Assembly (NCBI RefSeq): GCF_044457565.1
Contig: NZ_JBITGZ010000010.1
Location: 186,001-250,000, forward strand
Length of the DNA: 64,000 nt
Direction of reading: 5' to 3'
DNA from: Kitasatospora sp044457565
GTDB taxonomy: Bacteria > Actinomycetota > Actinomycetes > Streptomycetales > Streptomycetaceae
Shown: positions 26,309-34,689 of the stretch, in pieces
Numbering within the stretch: position 1 is the stretch's first letter
Layout of the letters: the number at the start of each line of letters is the position of its first letter
Translations under genes and position numbers: made by a program
The notes under the pieces: model-generated
Told to the model about the DNA's origin: nothing
Databases searched by the model: none
The model's input: the letters and a program-made list of their open reading frames with translations, nothing else

Positions 26309-27658
26309 ATGACCCGATCGTTTCCCCGCCGACGCAAGACGACGGCCTACCGTGGCCTGGCGGTGGCGGCCATAGCCGTCGCGGGGCTGCTCCCGCTGGC
26401 AGCACCCGCGAACGCGGCTGCACCCGACCTGGTGACGGCGCACGGACACGACCATCGTCACGACCGCGGGGACGGTCACTGGCGCGGACACGCCCATGGC
26501 CACGCCCGCAGCGAGAGCCACCGGACGGATCACCGTGAGGATCACCGCCGGTCCGGCGACGTCAGCACCGACGTCAGCACCGACGAGGACTGTGCGCCGG
26601 AGGAGCTCAGCCCCGAACTCGTGGCCAAGCTCGACGCGGCCATCCGGCAGACGATGAGCCAGACGGGTGTTCCCGGTGTCTCCGTCGGGCTGTGGCTGCC
26701 GGGGAAGGGCCAGTACGTCCGCTCGTTCGGCGTCGCCGACAAGAAGACCGGCGCCCCCATGACCGACGACCTCTACATGCGGATCGGCAGCGAGACCAAG
26801 ACCTTCACCGCCACCGCGGTGCTGGAGCTGGTCGACGACGGACTGGTCGGGCTCGACGACCCCATCTCGAAGTACGTGAGCGGCGTCCCGGACGGCGACA
26901 AGATCACCATTCGCGACCTTGCCGAGATGCGCAGCGGCCTGTTCCCGTACTCCTCGGACCCGGGCTTCGTCACCGCGCTGGAGTCGGACCCCACCAGGCC
27001 CTTCACTCCCCACGAGCTGCTCGCGTACGGGTACAAGCACCCCAACGTCGCCGCGCCGGGGACGCAGTTCCTGTACAACAACAGCAACTACATCCTGCTC
27101 GGCCTGGTCGTCGAGAAGGTGAGCGGCCGCCCGCTGGCCGACTTCATCCACGACCGGGTGACACAGCCGAGCGATCTTGAGCACACCGTGTTCCCCGCAG
27201 GCGCCGAGTTCCCGTCGCCGCACGCGCACGGCTACACCAACCAGACCCTCAACGGCGCGACGGTGGACGCCACGGACTGGAACCCGAGCTGGGGCTGGGC
27301 CGCCGGCGCGATGGTCTCCACCCTGTGGGATCTGAAGCACTGGGCCAAGGACGTCGCGACCGGCACGCTGCTCTCCTCCGCGACACAGGCGCAGCGCACC
27401 AAGTTCCTGCCCGCCGGTCTCCCCGGCGCGGGCTACGGGCTCGGCCTGTTCGACGTCCAGGGGTGGATCGGCCACAACGGCTCACTGCCCGGGTACGAGA
27501 GCCTCACCATCTACCTGCCCGAGCTGGACGCGACCCTCGTGGTGGTCCTCAACACCGACATCCTCACCCAGGGCATCGAGCCGAGCACCCTCTTCGGCCA
27601 GGCCATCACCAAGATCGTGACGCCGAACAACGTCTACTTCATCCCCGCGGTGAAGTAG
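26309..27658 (+). CDS. Secreted serine hydrolase (class C beta-lactamase/DD-peptidase fold) with His-rich segment
   Basis: A 450-residue exported protein. A twin-Arg/Lys start and hydrophobic helix end at ANAAA. Residues 45-79 contain 11 histidines spaced with Asp, Arg and Gly, which is not part of the family. The catalytic domain has S161ETK (SxxK nucleophile), a YNN motif within LYNNSNY and HNG in the third box, so the active site is complete; relatives are D-alanyl-D-alanine carboxypeptidases, esterases and beta-lactamase-like enzymes. The start at 26,309 is the first ATG giving the signal peptide, with AGGA 8 bases upstream. The His-rich part probably binds metal. Confidence 0.85.
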   Translation: MTRSFPRRRKTTAYRGLAVAAIAVAGLLPLAAPANAAAPDLVTAHGHDHRHDRGDGHWRGHAHGHARSESHRTDHREDHRRSGDVSTDVSTDEDCAPEELSPELVAKLDAAIRQTMSQTGVPGVSVGLWLPGKGQYVRSFGVADKKTGAPMTDDLYMRIGSETKTFTATAVLELVDDGLVGLDDPISKYVSGVPDGDKITIRDLAEMRSGLFPYSSDPGFVTALESDPTRPFTPHELLAYGYKHPNVAAPGTQFLYNNSNYILLGLVVEKVSGRPLADFIHDRVTQPSDLEHTVFPAGAEFPSPHAHGYTNQTLNGATVDATDWNPSWGWAAGAMVSTLWDLKHWAKDVATGTLLSSATQAQRTKFLPAGLPGAGYGLGLFDVQGWIGHNGSLPGYESLTIYLPELDATLVVVLNTDILTQGIEPSTLFGQAITKIVTPNNVYFIPAVK

Positions 27659-27675
27659 ACCGTCGCCTTCGCCGA

Positions 27676-27710
27676 GGATCGTGACCGGAGCTCCTGACCG
27701 GTCACGATCC
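27676..27710. terminator. Convergent terminator
   Basis: Perfect 13-bp arms (27,676-27,688 and 27,698-27,710) with a 9-base loop between the convergent serine hydrolase and exporter permease genes. Confidence 0.8.
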
Positions 27711-27793
27711 GTTCGGGGGTGCGGGCCGCCCGGTCGGTGACCGGTCGTCACGCGGTGGCGCCAGGGGCCTCGGGCTCCTCCGTGGGGCGGATG

Positions 27794-28549
27794 TCAGGCG
27801 TTCTCGCGGGCGAAGGTCCGGGTGCCGACGGCGACGCAGACGGCGGCCAGGACGACCGAGACGAGCGTGCCCTCCAGCACGGCCGCGGTGGCGTAGTGGC
27901 CGGCGAACAGGTCGCGGATGGCCTCCACCACGTACCGCAGCGGGTTCAGCCGGGAGAGGACGTCCAGCCAGGTCGGGGCGAGGCTCATCGGCAGCAGGAT
28001 GCCGGCCAGCAGCATGATCGGCAGGGCGGCCGAGGTGAGCAGCGGGGCGAACTGGTCTTCGGACTTGAGGGCCACGCCCAGGGCGAGCGAGAGCGAGGCC
28101 AGCGCGATGCCCAGCAGTACGACGAGGAGGACGGCGGCGAGGACGCCGAGGATGCCGGCCCGCAGGCCGAGCAGCACGCCGACCGCGACGATGATCACCG
28201 ACTGGGTGAGCAGGATCGCGACCTCGCGCCCCACCCGCCCCATCAGCAGGGCGAAGCGGCTCACCGGGGTGACCCGCAGCCGCTCGATCACGCCGGAGCG
28301 GACGTCCGAGATGATGCCGAAGCCGCAGAATCCGGCGCCGAAGAGTGCCAGGTAGACCAGGACGCCGGGGACGAAGGTCTGCCAGGTGTCGCCGTCGCCG
28401 CTCAGGCCGCCGACCTTGGTCAGCAGCGGGCCGAACAGCAGGAGGTAGAGGACGGGTTGGACCAGGCCGAGGATGATCGTGATCTTGTTGCGGAAGGTGA
28501 AGCGGACCTGGTTGTCGAAGACGAGCAGGGTGTCGCGGAGTGTCTGCAT
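27794..28549 (-). CDS. ABC-2 type exporter permease (DrrB-like)
   Basis: A 251-residue membrane subunit with six predicted helices of the ABC-2 class, including FTFRNKITIILGLVQPVLYL near the N-terminus and the GVIERLRVTPVSRFALLMGR cytoplasmic segment typical of DrrB-like drug exporters. It lies 12 bases after its ATPase and belongs to the PadR-ATPase-permease operon. Its likely role is export of the cluster product or a toxic intermediate. Confidence 0.9.
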   Translation of the reverse strand: MQTLRDTLLVFDNQVRFTFRNKITIILGLVQPVLYLLLFGPLLTKVGGLSGDGDTWQTFVPGVLVYLALFGAGFCGFGIISDVRSGVIERLRVTPVSRFALLMGRVGREVAILLTQSVIIVAVGVLLGLRAGILGVLAAVLLVVLLGIALASLSLALGVALKSEDQFAPLLTSAALPIMLLAGILLPMSLAPTWLDVLSRLNPLRYVVEAIRDLFAGHYATAAVLEGTLVSVVLAAVCVAVGTRTFARENA

Positions 28550-28561
28550 GTCGGCCTCGGT

Positions 28562-29536
28562 TCAGACGGCGCCGGCGGCGGCAGCGGCGGGTTCCTCGGA
28601 GCGGCCGGTGAGGGTGAGGAAGACGTCGTCCAGGGTCGGACGGTCGACCTGCACGGACACCGGCTCGACCTGGCGTGCCTCCAGGGCGCGGAGCAGGTCG
28701 ATCATGGTCCGGCTGCTGTGCTCGGTACGGAACCTGAGGGTGTCGCCGGTGGCGGTCAGCCCGTGGGTGCCGGCCAGCCCCTCGACCACGGACACGGCCT
28801 CCTGCACGCCGCCGGGCTCGACCTCGATGGTGACGGCGTCGCCCGCGACGCGCCGCTTGAGCTCCTCGGGGCTGTCCTCGACCAGGACGGTGCCGCTGTC
28901 CATGATGAGGATCCGGTCGCAGAGCGCGTCGGCCTCGTCCAGGTAGTGGGTGCTGAGGAAGACGGTGGCGCCGAGCTCGTCGCGCAGACGGCGGATGTGC
29001 TCCCACAGGTTGCTGCGGCTGGTCGGGTCGAGGCCGGTGCTGGGCTCGTCCAGGAAGATCAGCGGCGGGCGGTGGACCAGCCCGAGGGCGATGTCGAGCC
29101 GGCGCCGCTGGCCGCCGGAGAGGCTGCCGACGAGCCGCGTCGTCAGGTTCTCCAGGCCTAACCGGGCGGCGAGGGAACCGATCTGGTCCTGTGCCTCGGT
29201 CTTGGACATGCCGTACAGCCGGGCCTGGAGCATCAGCTCGTTGGCGACCAGTTCGGCCGGGTTGGCGCCACCGCCCTGGGCGACGTAGCCGATCCGGCGG
29301 CGCACGCCCCCCGGGTCGGCGAGCAGGTCGGCGCCGGCCACGGTGGCGGTGCCGGCGGTGGGCCGCAGCAGCGTGGTCAGCATGCGCAGGGTGGTGGTCT
29401 TCCCGGCGCCGTTCGGGCCGAGGAAGCCGACGATCTCGCCGGCGGCGACCGTGAAGTCGACGCCCCGCACCGCGTTCACCTCCCCGTGCGGCGCCTGGAA
29501 CGTCCGGGCGAGCCCGTGGACTTCGATCATGTTCAT
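28562..29536 (-). CDS. ABC exporter ATPase (DrrA-like)
   Basis: A 324-residue ATPase: Walker A LGPNGAGKTTT, signature LSGGQRRRLDIALGL, Walker B LIFLDEPSTGLD, H-loop LSTHYLDEADALCD, and the C-terminal extension (DUF4162-like) found in DrrA proteins. It pairs with the downstream permease. The PadR gene lies 47 bases upstream on the same strand. Confidence 0.92.
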   Translation of the reverse strand: MNMIEVHGLARTFQAPHGEVNAVRGVDFTVAAGEIVGFLGPNGAGKTTTLRMLTTLLRPTAGTATVAGADLLADPGGVRRRIGYVAQGGGANPAELVANELMLQARLYGMSKTEAQDQIGSLAARLGLENLTTRLVGSLSGGQRRRLDIALGLVHRPPLIFLDEPSTGLDPTSRSNLWEHIRRLRDELGATVFLSTHYLDEADALCDRILIMDSGTVLVEDSPEELKRRVAGDAVTIEVEPGGVQEAVSVVEGLAGTHGLTATGDTLRFRTEHSSRTMIDLLRALEARQVEPVSVQVDRPTLDDVFLTLTGRSEEPAAAAAGAV

Positions 29537-29583
29537 GTGTGGACCTCCGCAGTCGGATCGTCGGTCACGCTGGTCACGTCGGT

Positions 29584-30207
29584 TCAGGTGGTCTCGTCGG
29601 CCTCGCAGGTCTCGCCGGCCGGGTCGGCCGCGCCCGGGGCGCCGTCGCGCCCGCCGGAGGCGTCCGCGACGGCCTGCTCGATGACCCGGTCGAGGTCGTC
29701 CTGCCAGGCGAGTTCGGCGTCCAGCTGGATCACCCGGCGCCGGAACATCGCCGCGTCGAGCGGGCCGATCGCGCCGGATTCGTACAGGGCCTCGCCCTCC
29801 GCCGCGATGCCGTCGCGCATCCCGCGGATCGCCTCGCGGCGGCGTTTGAGCAGGCCGAGCAGGGTCGGCGGATCGTCGGTCCGGGCGAACAGCAGCGCGA
29901 CACCGAACGGGTCGGTGCCGTGATGGATCTCGGTGACGGCCTCCTCCCGGAGGCCGCGAAGCTCCATCTCGCCCTGGGCGGTGATGCGGTAGACGGTTCT
30001 TGCCGGCCGCCTGCCCACCTGCTCGGTGCGGACGGGCTCGACCTGACCGGTCTCGTCCATCGTCCGGAGCTCACGGTAGAGGGCGCCGACACTGACGCCG
30101 CCCCAGCTGCTGACGCTCGTCACCTCTGCGATGCGGCGGATCTCGTGGCCGTGCAGCGGACCGCTGCTCTGCAGCGTCCCGAGAACCATGAGTCGAGTTA
30201 GATTCAC
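29584..30207 (-). CDS. PadR-family repressor of the exporter
   Basis: A 207-residue PadR regulator. The winged helix lies in LTRLMVLGTLQSSGPLHGHE and GALYRELRTMDETGQV; the C-terminal helical half (RREAIRGMRDGIAAEGEALY) is the dimerisation domain. I chose the GTG at 30,207: a near-consensus promoter ends 6 bases before it, so the mRNA would be leaderless. Two direct repeats lie inside that promoter and are candidate autoregulatory operators. PadR proteins commonly sense the drug exported by the neighbouring ABC pump. Confidence 0.88.
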   Translation of the reverse strand: MNLTRLMVLGTLQSSGPLHGHEIRRIAEVTSVSSWGGVSVGALYRELRTMDETGQVEPVRTEQVGRRPARTVYRITAQGEMELRGLREEAVTEIHHGTDPFGVALLFARTDDPPTLLGLLKRRREAIRGMRDGIAAEGEALYESGAIGPLDAAMFRRRVIQLDAELAWQDDLDRVIEQAVADASGGRDGAPGAADPAGETCEADETT

Positions 30208-30242
30208 GGCTTTAGTATCGTGAGAGTAGTATCGCGAGTCAA
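30205..30242 (-). promoter_or_regulatory. Strong promoter giving a leaderless padR-type transcript
   Basis: On the minus strand TTGACT (30,242-30,237), a 17-base spacer and GATACT (30,219-30,214) are followed 6 bases later by the GTG start codon. Transcription should begin at or next to the start codon, leaving no room for a ribosome site. Confidence 0.75.
30213..30238. repeat. Tandem 12-bp repeats in the PadR/UvrA divergent promoter
   Basis: TAGTATCGTGAG (30,213-30,224) and TAGTATCGCGAG (30,227-30,238) differ at one base and are phased 14 bases apart across the spacer and -10 of the PadR promoter. On the plus strand each contains a TAGTAT that could be a -10 for the UvrA-like gene. They are likely PadR operators that control both directions. 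Confidence 0.6.
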
Positions 30243-30271
30243 GTTCATCTGACGGCATCGGAGGAGCAGTG

Positions 30272-32749
30272 GTGAGCCACACGGATCACGTCCCGGGCGG
30301 GGATGTCATCGAGATCGTCGGCGCCAGGACGCACAACCTGAAGGACGTCAACGTCACCTTTCCGAAGAACAAGATCGTCGCCTTCACCGGCGTGAGCGGC
30401 AGCGGCAAGACCTCCCTGGCCATCGACACCGTCCACGCGGAGGCCCAACTGCGGTACCTGAACGGCATCTCGCCGTTCTTCCGGCAGTTCATCTCGCCCA
30501 AGGACCGGCCCCAGGTGGACCGGATCAGCGGGCTCGGGGTCACCCTCGCGGTCGACCAGCGGCGGCTCAACCGCAGCCCCCGCTCGACCCTCGGCAGCAT
30601 CAGCGGGCTGAACGACTACCTCGGGCTGCTCTTCGCCCGGATGCCCGCCCTCGGCCCGCTCGCCGTCGAGCACCCCGAGCTGCGCAACCTGACCAGCGCG
30701 TACTTCGACCGGTACAGCATGGAGGGCCGCTGCAAGCGGTGCGCCGGGATGGGCCACACCGAAAGCGCCGAACCGGACCGGATCATCACCCGGCCCGAGC
30801 TGCCGCTGTTCGGCGGCGCGGGCGAGTGGTTCGGGCGCACCAACTCCGGTGAGCACCTCGCGCTCCCGACCCTGGCCGCGCTGCACGGCGCCGACCTCGA
30901 CCGGCCCTGGCGCGAGCTCCCCGAGTCCTTCCGGAACGCCGTGCTGCACGGCACGGACGGCGAGCCGGTCACCTTCAAGATCACCAGCCGGCACAAGAAG
31001 TCCGGCACCGAGACCGTGATCGAGCGCAGCGTCCCCCTGGTCGGCGCCGTCCGCGAGGTCACCCGGCTGCACGAGGCCTCCGGCACCGACACCGCGCGCG
31101 AGGCCTATGCCCGCTTCATGGTCCGGGTGGCGTGCCCCGCCTGCCACGGCACCGGCTTCGGCGAGACCGCCCGGACCCTCGAACTGGGCGGCCTCACCTA
31201 CCCGGAGGTGATCAACCTGCCGGTGGAGGAGCTGCGCACCTGGGTGGACGGCATCGACGCCACCCTCACCCCGATGCAGCGGGAGGTCGCCGTCAACGTG
31301 CTGCCGGACTTCGCGCGCCGGGTCCGGCTCATGGTCGAACTCGGCCTCGGTCACCTCCAGGTGACCCGGACGGCCCCGTCGCTGTCCGGCGGCGAGCTCC
31401 AGCGGGCCCGGGTCACCGCGCAGCTGAACATGGACCTCAGCGGCATCATCTTCGTCCTGGACGAGCCGAGCGCCGGCCTGCACCCCGCGGACAAGCACCC
31501 GCTGCGCGAGATCCTGACCGACCTGCGCGACGCCGGCAACACGGTGCTGCTGGTCGAGCACGATCCCGAGCTCATCGCGCTCGCCGACTGGGTGGTGGAC
31601 CTCGGCCCCGGCGGCGGCCGCCGGGGCGGCACCCTGGTCGCCTCGGTGCCGACGGCCGAGCTGAGCGGCCACTCGCACTCGGTCACCGGTGCCTACCTCG
31701 CCGGGCGCGGCCCGCGGGTGCACCGCCCCAAGCGGTTCGACCCGGCCGCCGCCGCCCGCCTGAGCCTGCTCGGCGTCGACGTGCACAACGTCCGGCTCGA
31801 CCGCGTGGACATCCCGCTGAACACCCTGACCTGCATCACCGGTGTGAGCGGCAGTGGCAAGAGCAGCCTGCTGCACCAGGCGCTGGGCACCGGCCTGAAC
31901 TCGGTGCTGCGCGGCGAGCGCCCGGCCGCCATGGCCGGCGTGGAGGGCGCCGGACGGCTCGGCTGGGTGACCGTCGTCGACCAGGACCCGATCGGCCGCA
32001 CCCCCCGCTCCAACCCCGCCACGTACACCAAGGCCTTCGACACCATCCGCAAGCTGTTCGCGGCCACCCCGCGGGCCAAGGCACTGGGCCTGGGCGCCGG
32101 CGCCTTCTCCTTCAACTCCCCCGGTGGCCGCTGCGAGACCTGCACCGGCTACGGGCGGCGCCAGGTGGACCTGCACTTCATGCCCGACATGTGGGTCGAG
32201 TGCGACGTCTGCGAAGGCCGGCGGTTCACCCCCGAGGTGCTCAGCGTCACCTACCAGGGCAGGGCGGTGGACGAGATCCTCGCCCTGACCGTGGACGAGG
32301 CCGCCGAGTTCCTCACCCAGCCCGCGGGCCTGGCCGGCACGCTCCGGGCCATCCAGCGGGCCGGCCTGGGCTACCTCCAGCTCGGCCAGAGCGGCACCGA
32401 GCTGTCCGGCGGCGAGGCGCAGCGGCTGAAGCTGGCCAACGCGATCCTGCTCGGCACCACCAGTGGGCGCGGGCGCGGCCTGGTCCTGCTGGACGAGCCG
32501 GTCACCGGGCTGCACCCCTCGGACGTGCAGCGGATGGTGGACGCCTTCGACACGCTGCTGGCGAGCGGCAATTCGGTCGTGATCGCCGAGCACGACCTGC
32601 ACGTCGCCGCCTGCGCCGACTGGATCATCGACATGGGCCCGGGTGCCGGCGACCGCGGCGGCCGGGTGGTCAACGAGGGCACGCCGGCCCGGATCGCCGC
32701 GGGGCCCGGGGTGACCGGCGAGTACCTGCGCCGGGTGCTCCCGGTCTGA
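30272..32749 (+). CDS. UvrA-like drug-resistance protein (DrrC type)
   Basis: An 825-residue class-2 UvrA: two ABC ATPase halves with Walker A GVSGSGKTS and GVSGSGKSS, signatures LSGGELQRARV and LSGGEAQRLKL, and zinc modules CKRCAGMG/CPACHGTG and CETCTGYG/CDVCEGRRF. Shorter than housekeeping UvrA (about 950), it resembles DrrC and UvrA2 proteins that protect producers of DNA-binding drugs. GGAGGA precedes tandem GTGs at 30,269 and 30,272; spacing favours the second. It is divergent from the DrrAB-like exporter and shares its control region, so the product of the cluster may bind DNA. Confidence 0.92.
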   Translation: MSHTDHVPGGDVIEIVGARTHNLKDVNVTFPKNKIVAFTGVSGSGKTSLAIDTVHAEAQLRYLNGISPFFRQFISPKDRPQVDRISGLGVTLAVDQRRLNRSPRSTLGSISGLNDYLGLLFARMPALGPLAVEHPELRNLTSAYFDRYSMEGRCKRCAGMGHTESAEPDRIITRPELPLFGGAGEWFGRTNSGEHLALPTLAALHGADLDRPWRELPESFRNAVLHGTDGEPVTFKITSRHKKSGTETVIERSVPLVGAVREVTRLHEASGTDTAREAYARFMVRVACPACHGTGFGETARTLELGGLTYPEVINLPVEELRTWVDGIDATLTPMQREVAVNVLPDFARRVRLMVELGLGHLQVTRTAPSLSGGELQRARVTAQLNMDLSGIIFVLDEPSAGLHPADKHPLREILTDLRDAGNTVLLVEHDPELIALADWVVDLGPGGGRRGGTLVASVPTAELSGHSHSVTGAYLAGRGPRVHRPKRFDPAAAARLSLLGVDVHNVRLDRVDIPLNTLTCITGVSGSGKSSLLHQALGTGLNSVLRGERPAAMAGVEGAGRLGWVTVVDQDPIGRTPRSNPATYTKAFDTIRKLFAATPRAKALGLGAGAFSFNSPGGRCETCTGYGRRQVDLHFMPDMWVECDVCEGRRFTPEVLSVTYQGRAVDEILALTVDEAAEFLTQPAGLAGTLRAIQRAGLGYLQLGQSGTELSGGEAQRLKLANAILLGTTSGRGRGLVLLDEPVTGLHPSDVQRMVDAFDTLLASGNSVVIAEHDLHVAACADWIIDMGPGAGDRGGRVVNEGTPARIAAGPGVTGEYLRRVLPV

Positions 32750-33002
32750 CCGCGGGCCGGGCGGGGCGGACCACCCTCGTCCAGCGCAGCTCAACCGTTT
32801 GTCGAGCCGCGTCCGGGACGATCCCGATCACAGGGATCGCCCCGGGCGCGGGGCGCTCCGGCTCGGGGCCACCGCCCGACCGGCCGGCGGGTCCGTGTCA
32901 TCGACAGGATCCGCTCCGGGTGCGGCAGCCGGAGCTCTGCGGCGCCGTACGGCTCAGGGCTTTGCGCCGCCGTCCTCGAACGCCCTACGGCATGATGGTC
33001 GT

Positions 33003-33314
33003 GTGATCACCATCCATCTCAAGTACGAGATCGACGCCGACAAGCTCGCGGACTTCGAGGAGTACGGTCGCCGCTGGGTCCGGCTCGTCAATCGTTTCGG
33101 CGGGACGCACCACGGCTACTTCCTGCCGAGTGAGGGCGACAGTGACATCGCCTACGCCCTCTTCTCCTTTCCCAGCTTCGCCACGTACGAGCAGTACCGC
33201 ACGGACAGCATGGCGGACCCGGAGTGCCAGGACGCATTCGAACTCGCCCGCAGCACCGGGTGCATCAAGCGGTACGAGCGCCGCTTCCTGCGGCCGCTCG
33301 ACGGCGCGTCCTGA
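33003..33314 (+). CDS. NIPSNAP-family small protein
   Basis: A 103-residue protein with the dimeric alpha/beta-barrel (NIPSNAP/ABM-like) pattern: ITIHLKYEIDADKLADFEEY, FGGTHHGYFLPSEG, FSFPSFATYEQYR. Such proteins often act as small monooxygenase-like or chaperone-like subunits, but no specific function can be assigned. The GTG start lacks a good ribosome site. It sits between the resistance genes and the aminotransferase with 250 and 200 bases of empty sequence on its sides. Confidence 0.8.
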   Translation: MITIHLKYEIDADKLADFEEYGRRWVRLVNRFGGTHHGYFLPSEGDSDIAYALFSFPSFATYEQYRTDSMADPECQDAFELARSTGCIKRYERRFLRPLDGAS

Positions 33315-33517
33315 CCGCCGGTCCGGCAGCGCGGCCCGGGCCGGCGGTCCCGGCGATCGGCTCGCCCGCCCTCAATTCTCGATTGGCGTCACAGCCCGCC
33401 TCACGGGCCCCATTCGGCGGGTGAGCTCGGATAGCGGCCGTTAACATGGCTGGTGCGGCGTCGGTGGTCGGCGTCGGAACCGCAGCGGAAATCCGCATCG
33501 GTGATAAGGAGTTGACG

Positions 33518-34606
33518 ATGAGTCGTGGCTTCCATCTGAATCGGACGACCGATCCAGTGTCCGAGGCGGAGCGGTCCACCATTCTCGCTGCACCGGGCTT
33601 CGGGCGGTTCTTCACCGATCACATGGCCTCGGCCACCTGGACTCCGGCCGAGGGGTGGCACGACCGCAAGATCGGGCCGCTGGTGCCGTTCTCCATGCAT
33701 CCGAGCGCCGCGGTGCTGCACTACGCGCAGGAGATCTTCGAGGGGCTGAAGGCGTACCGCCACGCGGACGGCAGCGTCTGGCTGTTCCGCCCGGAGGTCA
33801 ACGCACGCCGCTTCGCCCGGTCCGCGAAGCGTCTCGCGCTCCCCGGGCTGCCGGAGGAGGACTTCCTCACCAGCGTCGAGGACTTGATCCGCGCGGACCA
33901 GTCGTGGGTGCCGGGCTCCGACGACGAGGGCAGCCTGTACCTGCGCCCGTACATGTTCGCCTCGGAGGCCTTCCTCGGTGTCCGGCCCGCGGAGCACGTG
34001 ACCTACTCGGTGATCGCGAGCCCGGCGGGGCCCTACTTCGCCGGCGGCGTCACCGGCATCACCCTGTGGGTCAGCAGTGAGTACACGCGCGCGGGGCGGG
34101 GCGGCACGGGCGCGGCCAAGTGCGGCGGCAACTACGCGTCGAGCCTCGCCGCACAGATCGAGGCCCGGGAGCACGGCTGTGACCAGGTCATGTTCCTGGA
34201 CGACACCGGCGGCGAGGGCGGTCTGGAGGAGTCCGGCACGATGAACCTGTGCCTGATCACCTCGGCCGGTGAGCTGGTGACTCCCCCGCTCGGCACGATT
34301 CTCGAAGGCGTGACCCGGGACTCGATCCTGGCTCTCGCCGGGGAGTTCGGTCTGACCCCCGTGCAGCGCCCCATCACCCTCGCCGAGCTGCGGGCCGGTG
34401 CCGCCGACGGCACGATCACCGAGACCTTCGCCGCGGGTACGGCGGCGGTGATCACCCCCATCGTGGCCTTCAAGGGTGACGGCTACGCGTTCACGATCGG
34501 CAGCGGCACCCCCGGCAAGCAGACCGTCGCCATCCGCGAGCACGTGCTGGACATCCAGTACGGGCGCGCGGCGGACACCCGCGGCTGGATGCGGCGGGTC
34601 GTCTGA
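33518..34606 (+). CDS. ilvE: Branched-chain amino acid aminotransferase
   Basis: A 362-residue PLP enzyme of fold type IV that interconverts Leu, Ile or Val with their 2-oxoacids. The PLP lysine is Lys201 in GAAKCGGNYASSL; also visible are LHYAQEIFEGLKAYR and ESGTMNLCLI (phosphate and carboxylate contacts). AAGGAG lies 6 bases before the ATG at 33,518. Beside KAS III and fatty-acid genes it could supply branched acyl starter units through 2-oxoacids, or it may be the housekeeping gene. Confidence 0.92.
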   Translation: MSRGFHLNRTTDPVSEAERSTILAAPGFGRFFTDHMASATWTPAEGWHDRKIGPLVPFSMHPSAAVLHYAQEIFEGLKAYRHADGSVWLFRPEVNARRFARSAKRLALPGLPEEDFLTSVEDLIRADQSWVPGSDDEGSLYLRPYMFASEAFLGVRPAEHVTYSVIASPAGPYFAGGVTGITLWVSSEYTRAGRGGTGAAKCGGNYASSLAAQIEAREHGCDQVMFLDDTGGEGGLEESGTMNLCLITSAGELVTPPLGTILEGVTRDSILALAGEFGLTPVQRPITLAELRAGAADGTITETFAAGTAAVITPIVAFKGDGYAFTIGSGTPGKQTVAIREHVLDIQYGRAADTRGWMRRVV

Positions 34607-34649
34607 CGCGGGTGGCCGGGGCCGCTCCGTGAGGGAGCGTCACCGGCCC

Positions 34650-34678
34650 GCGCCGGAACCGCCCTGCGGTTCCGGCGC
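34650..34678. terminator. Convergent terminator
   Basis: Perfect 12-bp arms (34,650-34,661 and 34,667-34,678) with a 5-base loop between the convergent aminotransferase and acyl ligase genes; it marks the end of the eight-gene minus-strand operon. Confidence 0.8.
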
Positions 34679-34689
34679 CGCCACGGGCG

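Noticed and set aside
30245..32794. An 849-codon open frame antisense to the UvrA-like gene
   Set aside because: Third-position GC bias keeps antisense frames open in this DNA. The translated sequence is Gly/Ala/Arg/Val/His-rich with no domain, while the sense frame has full UvrA motifs.
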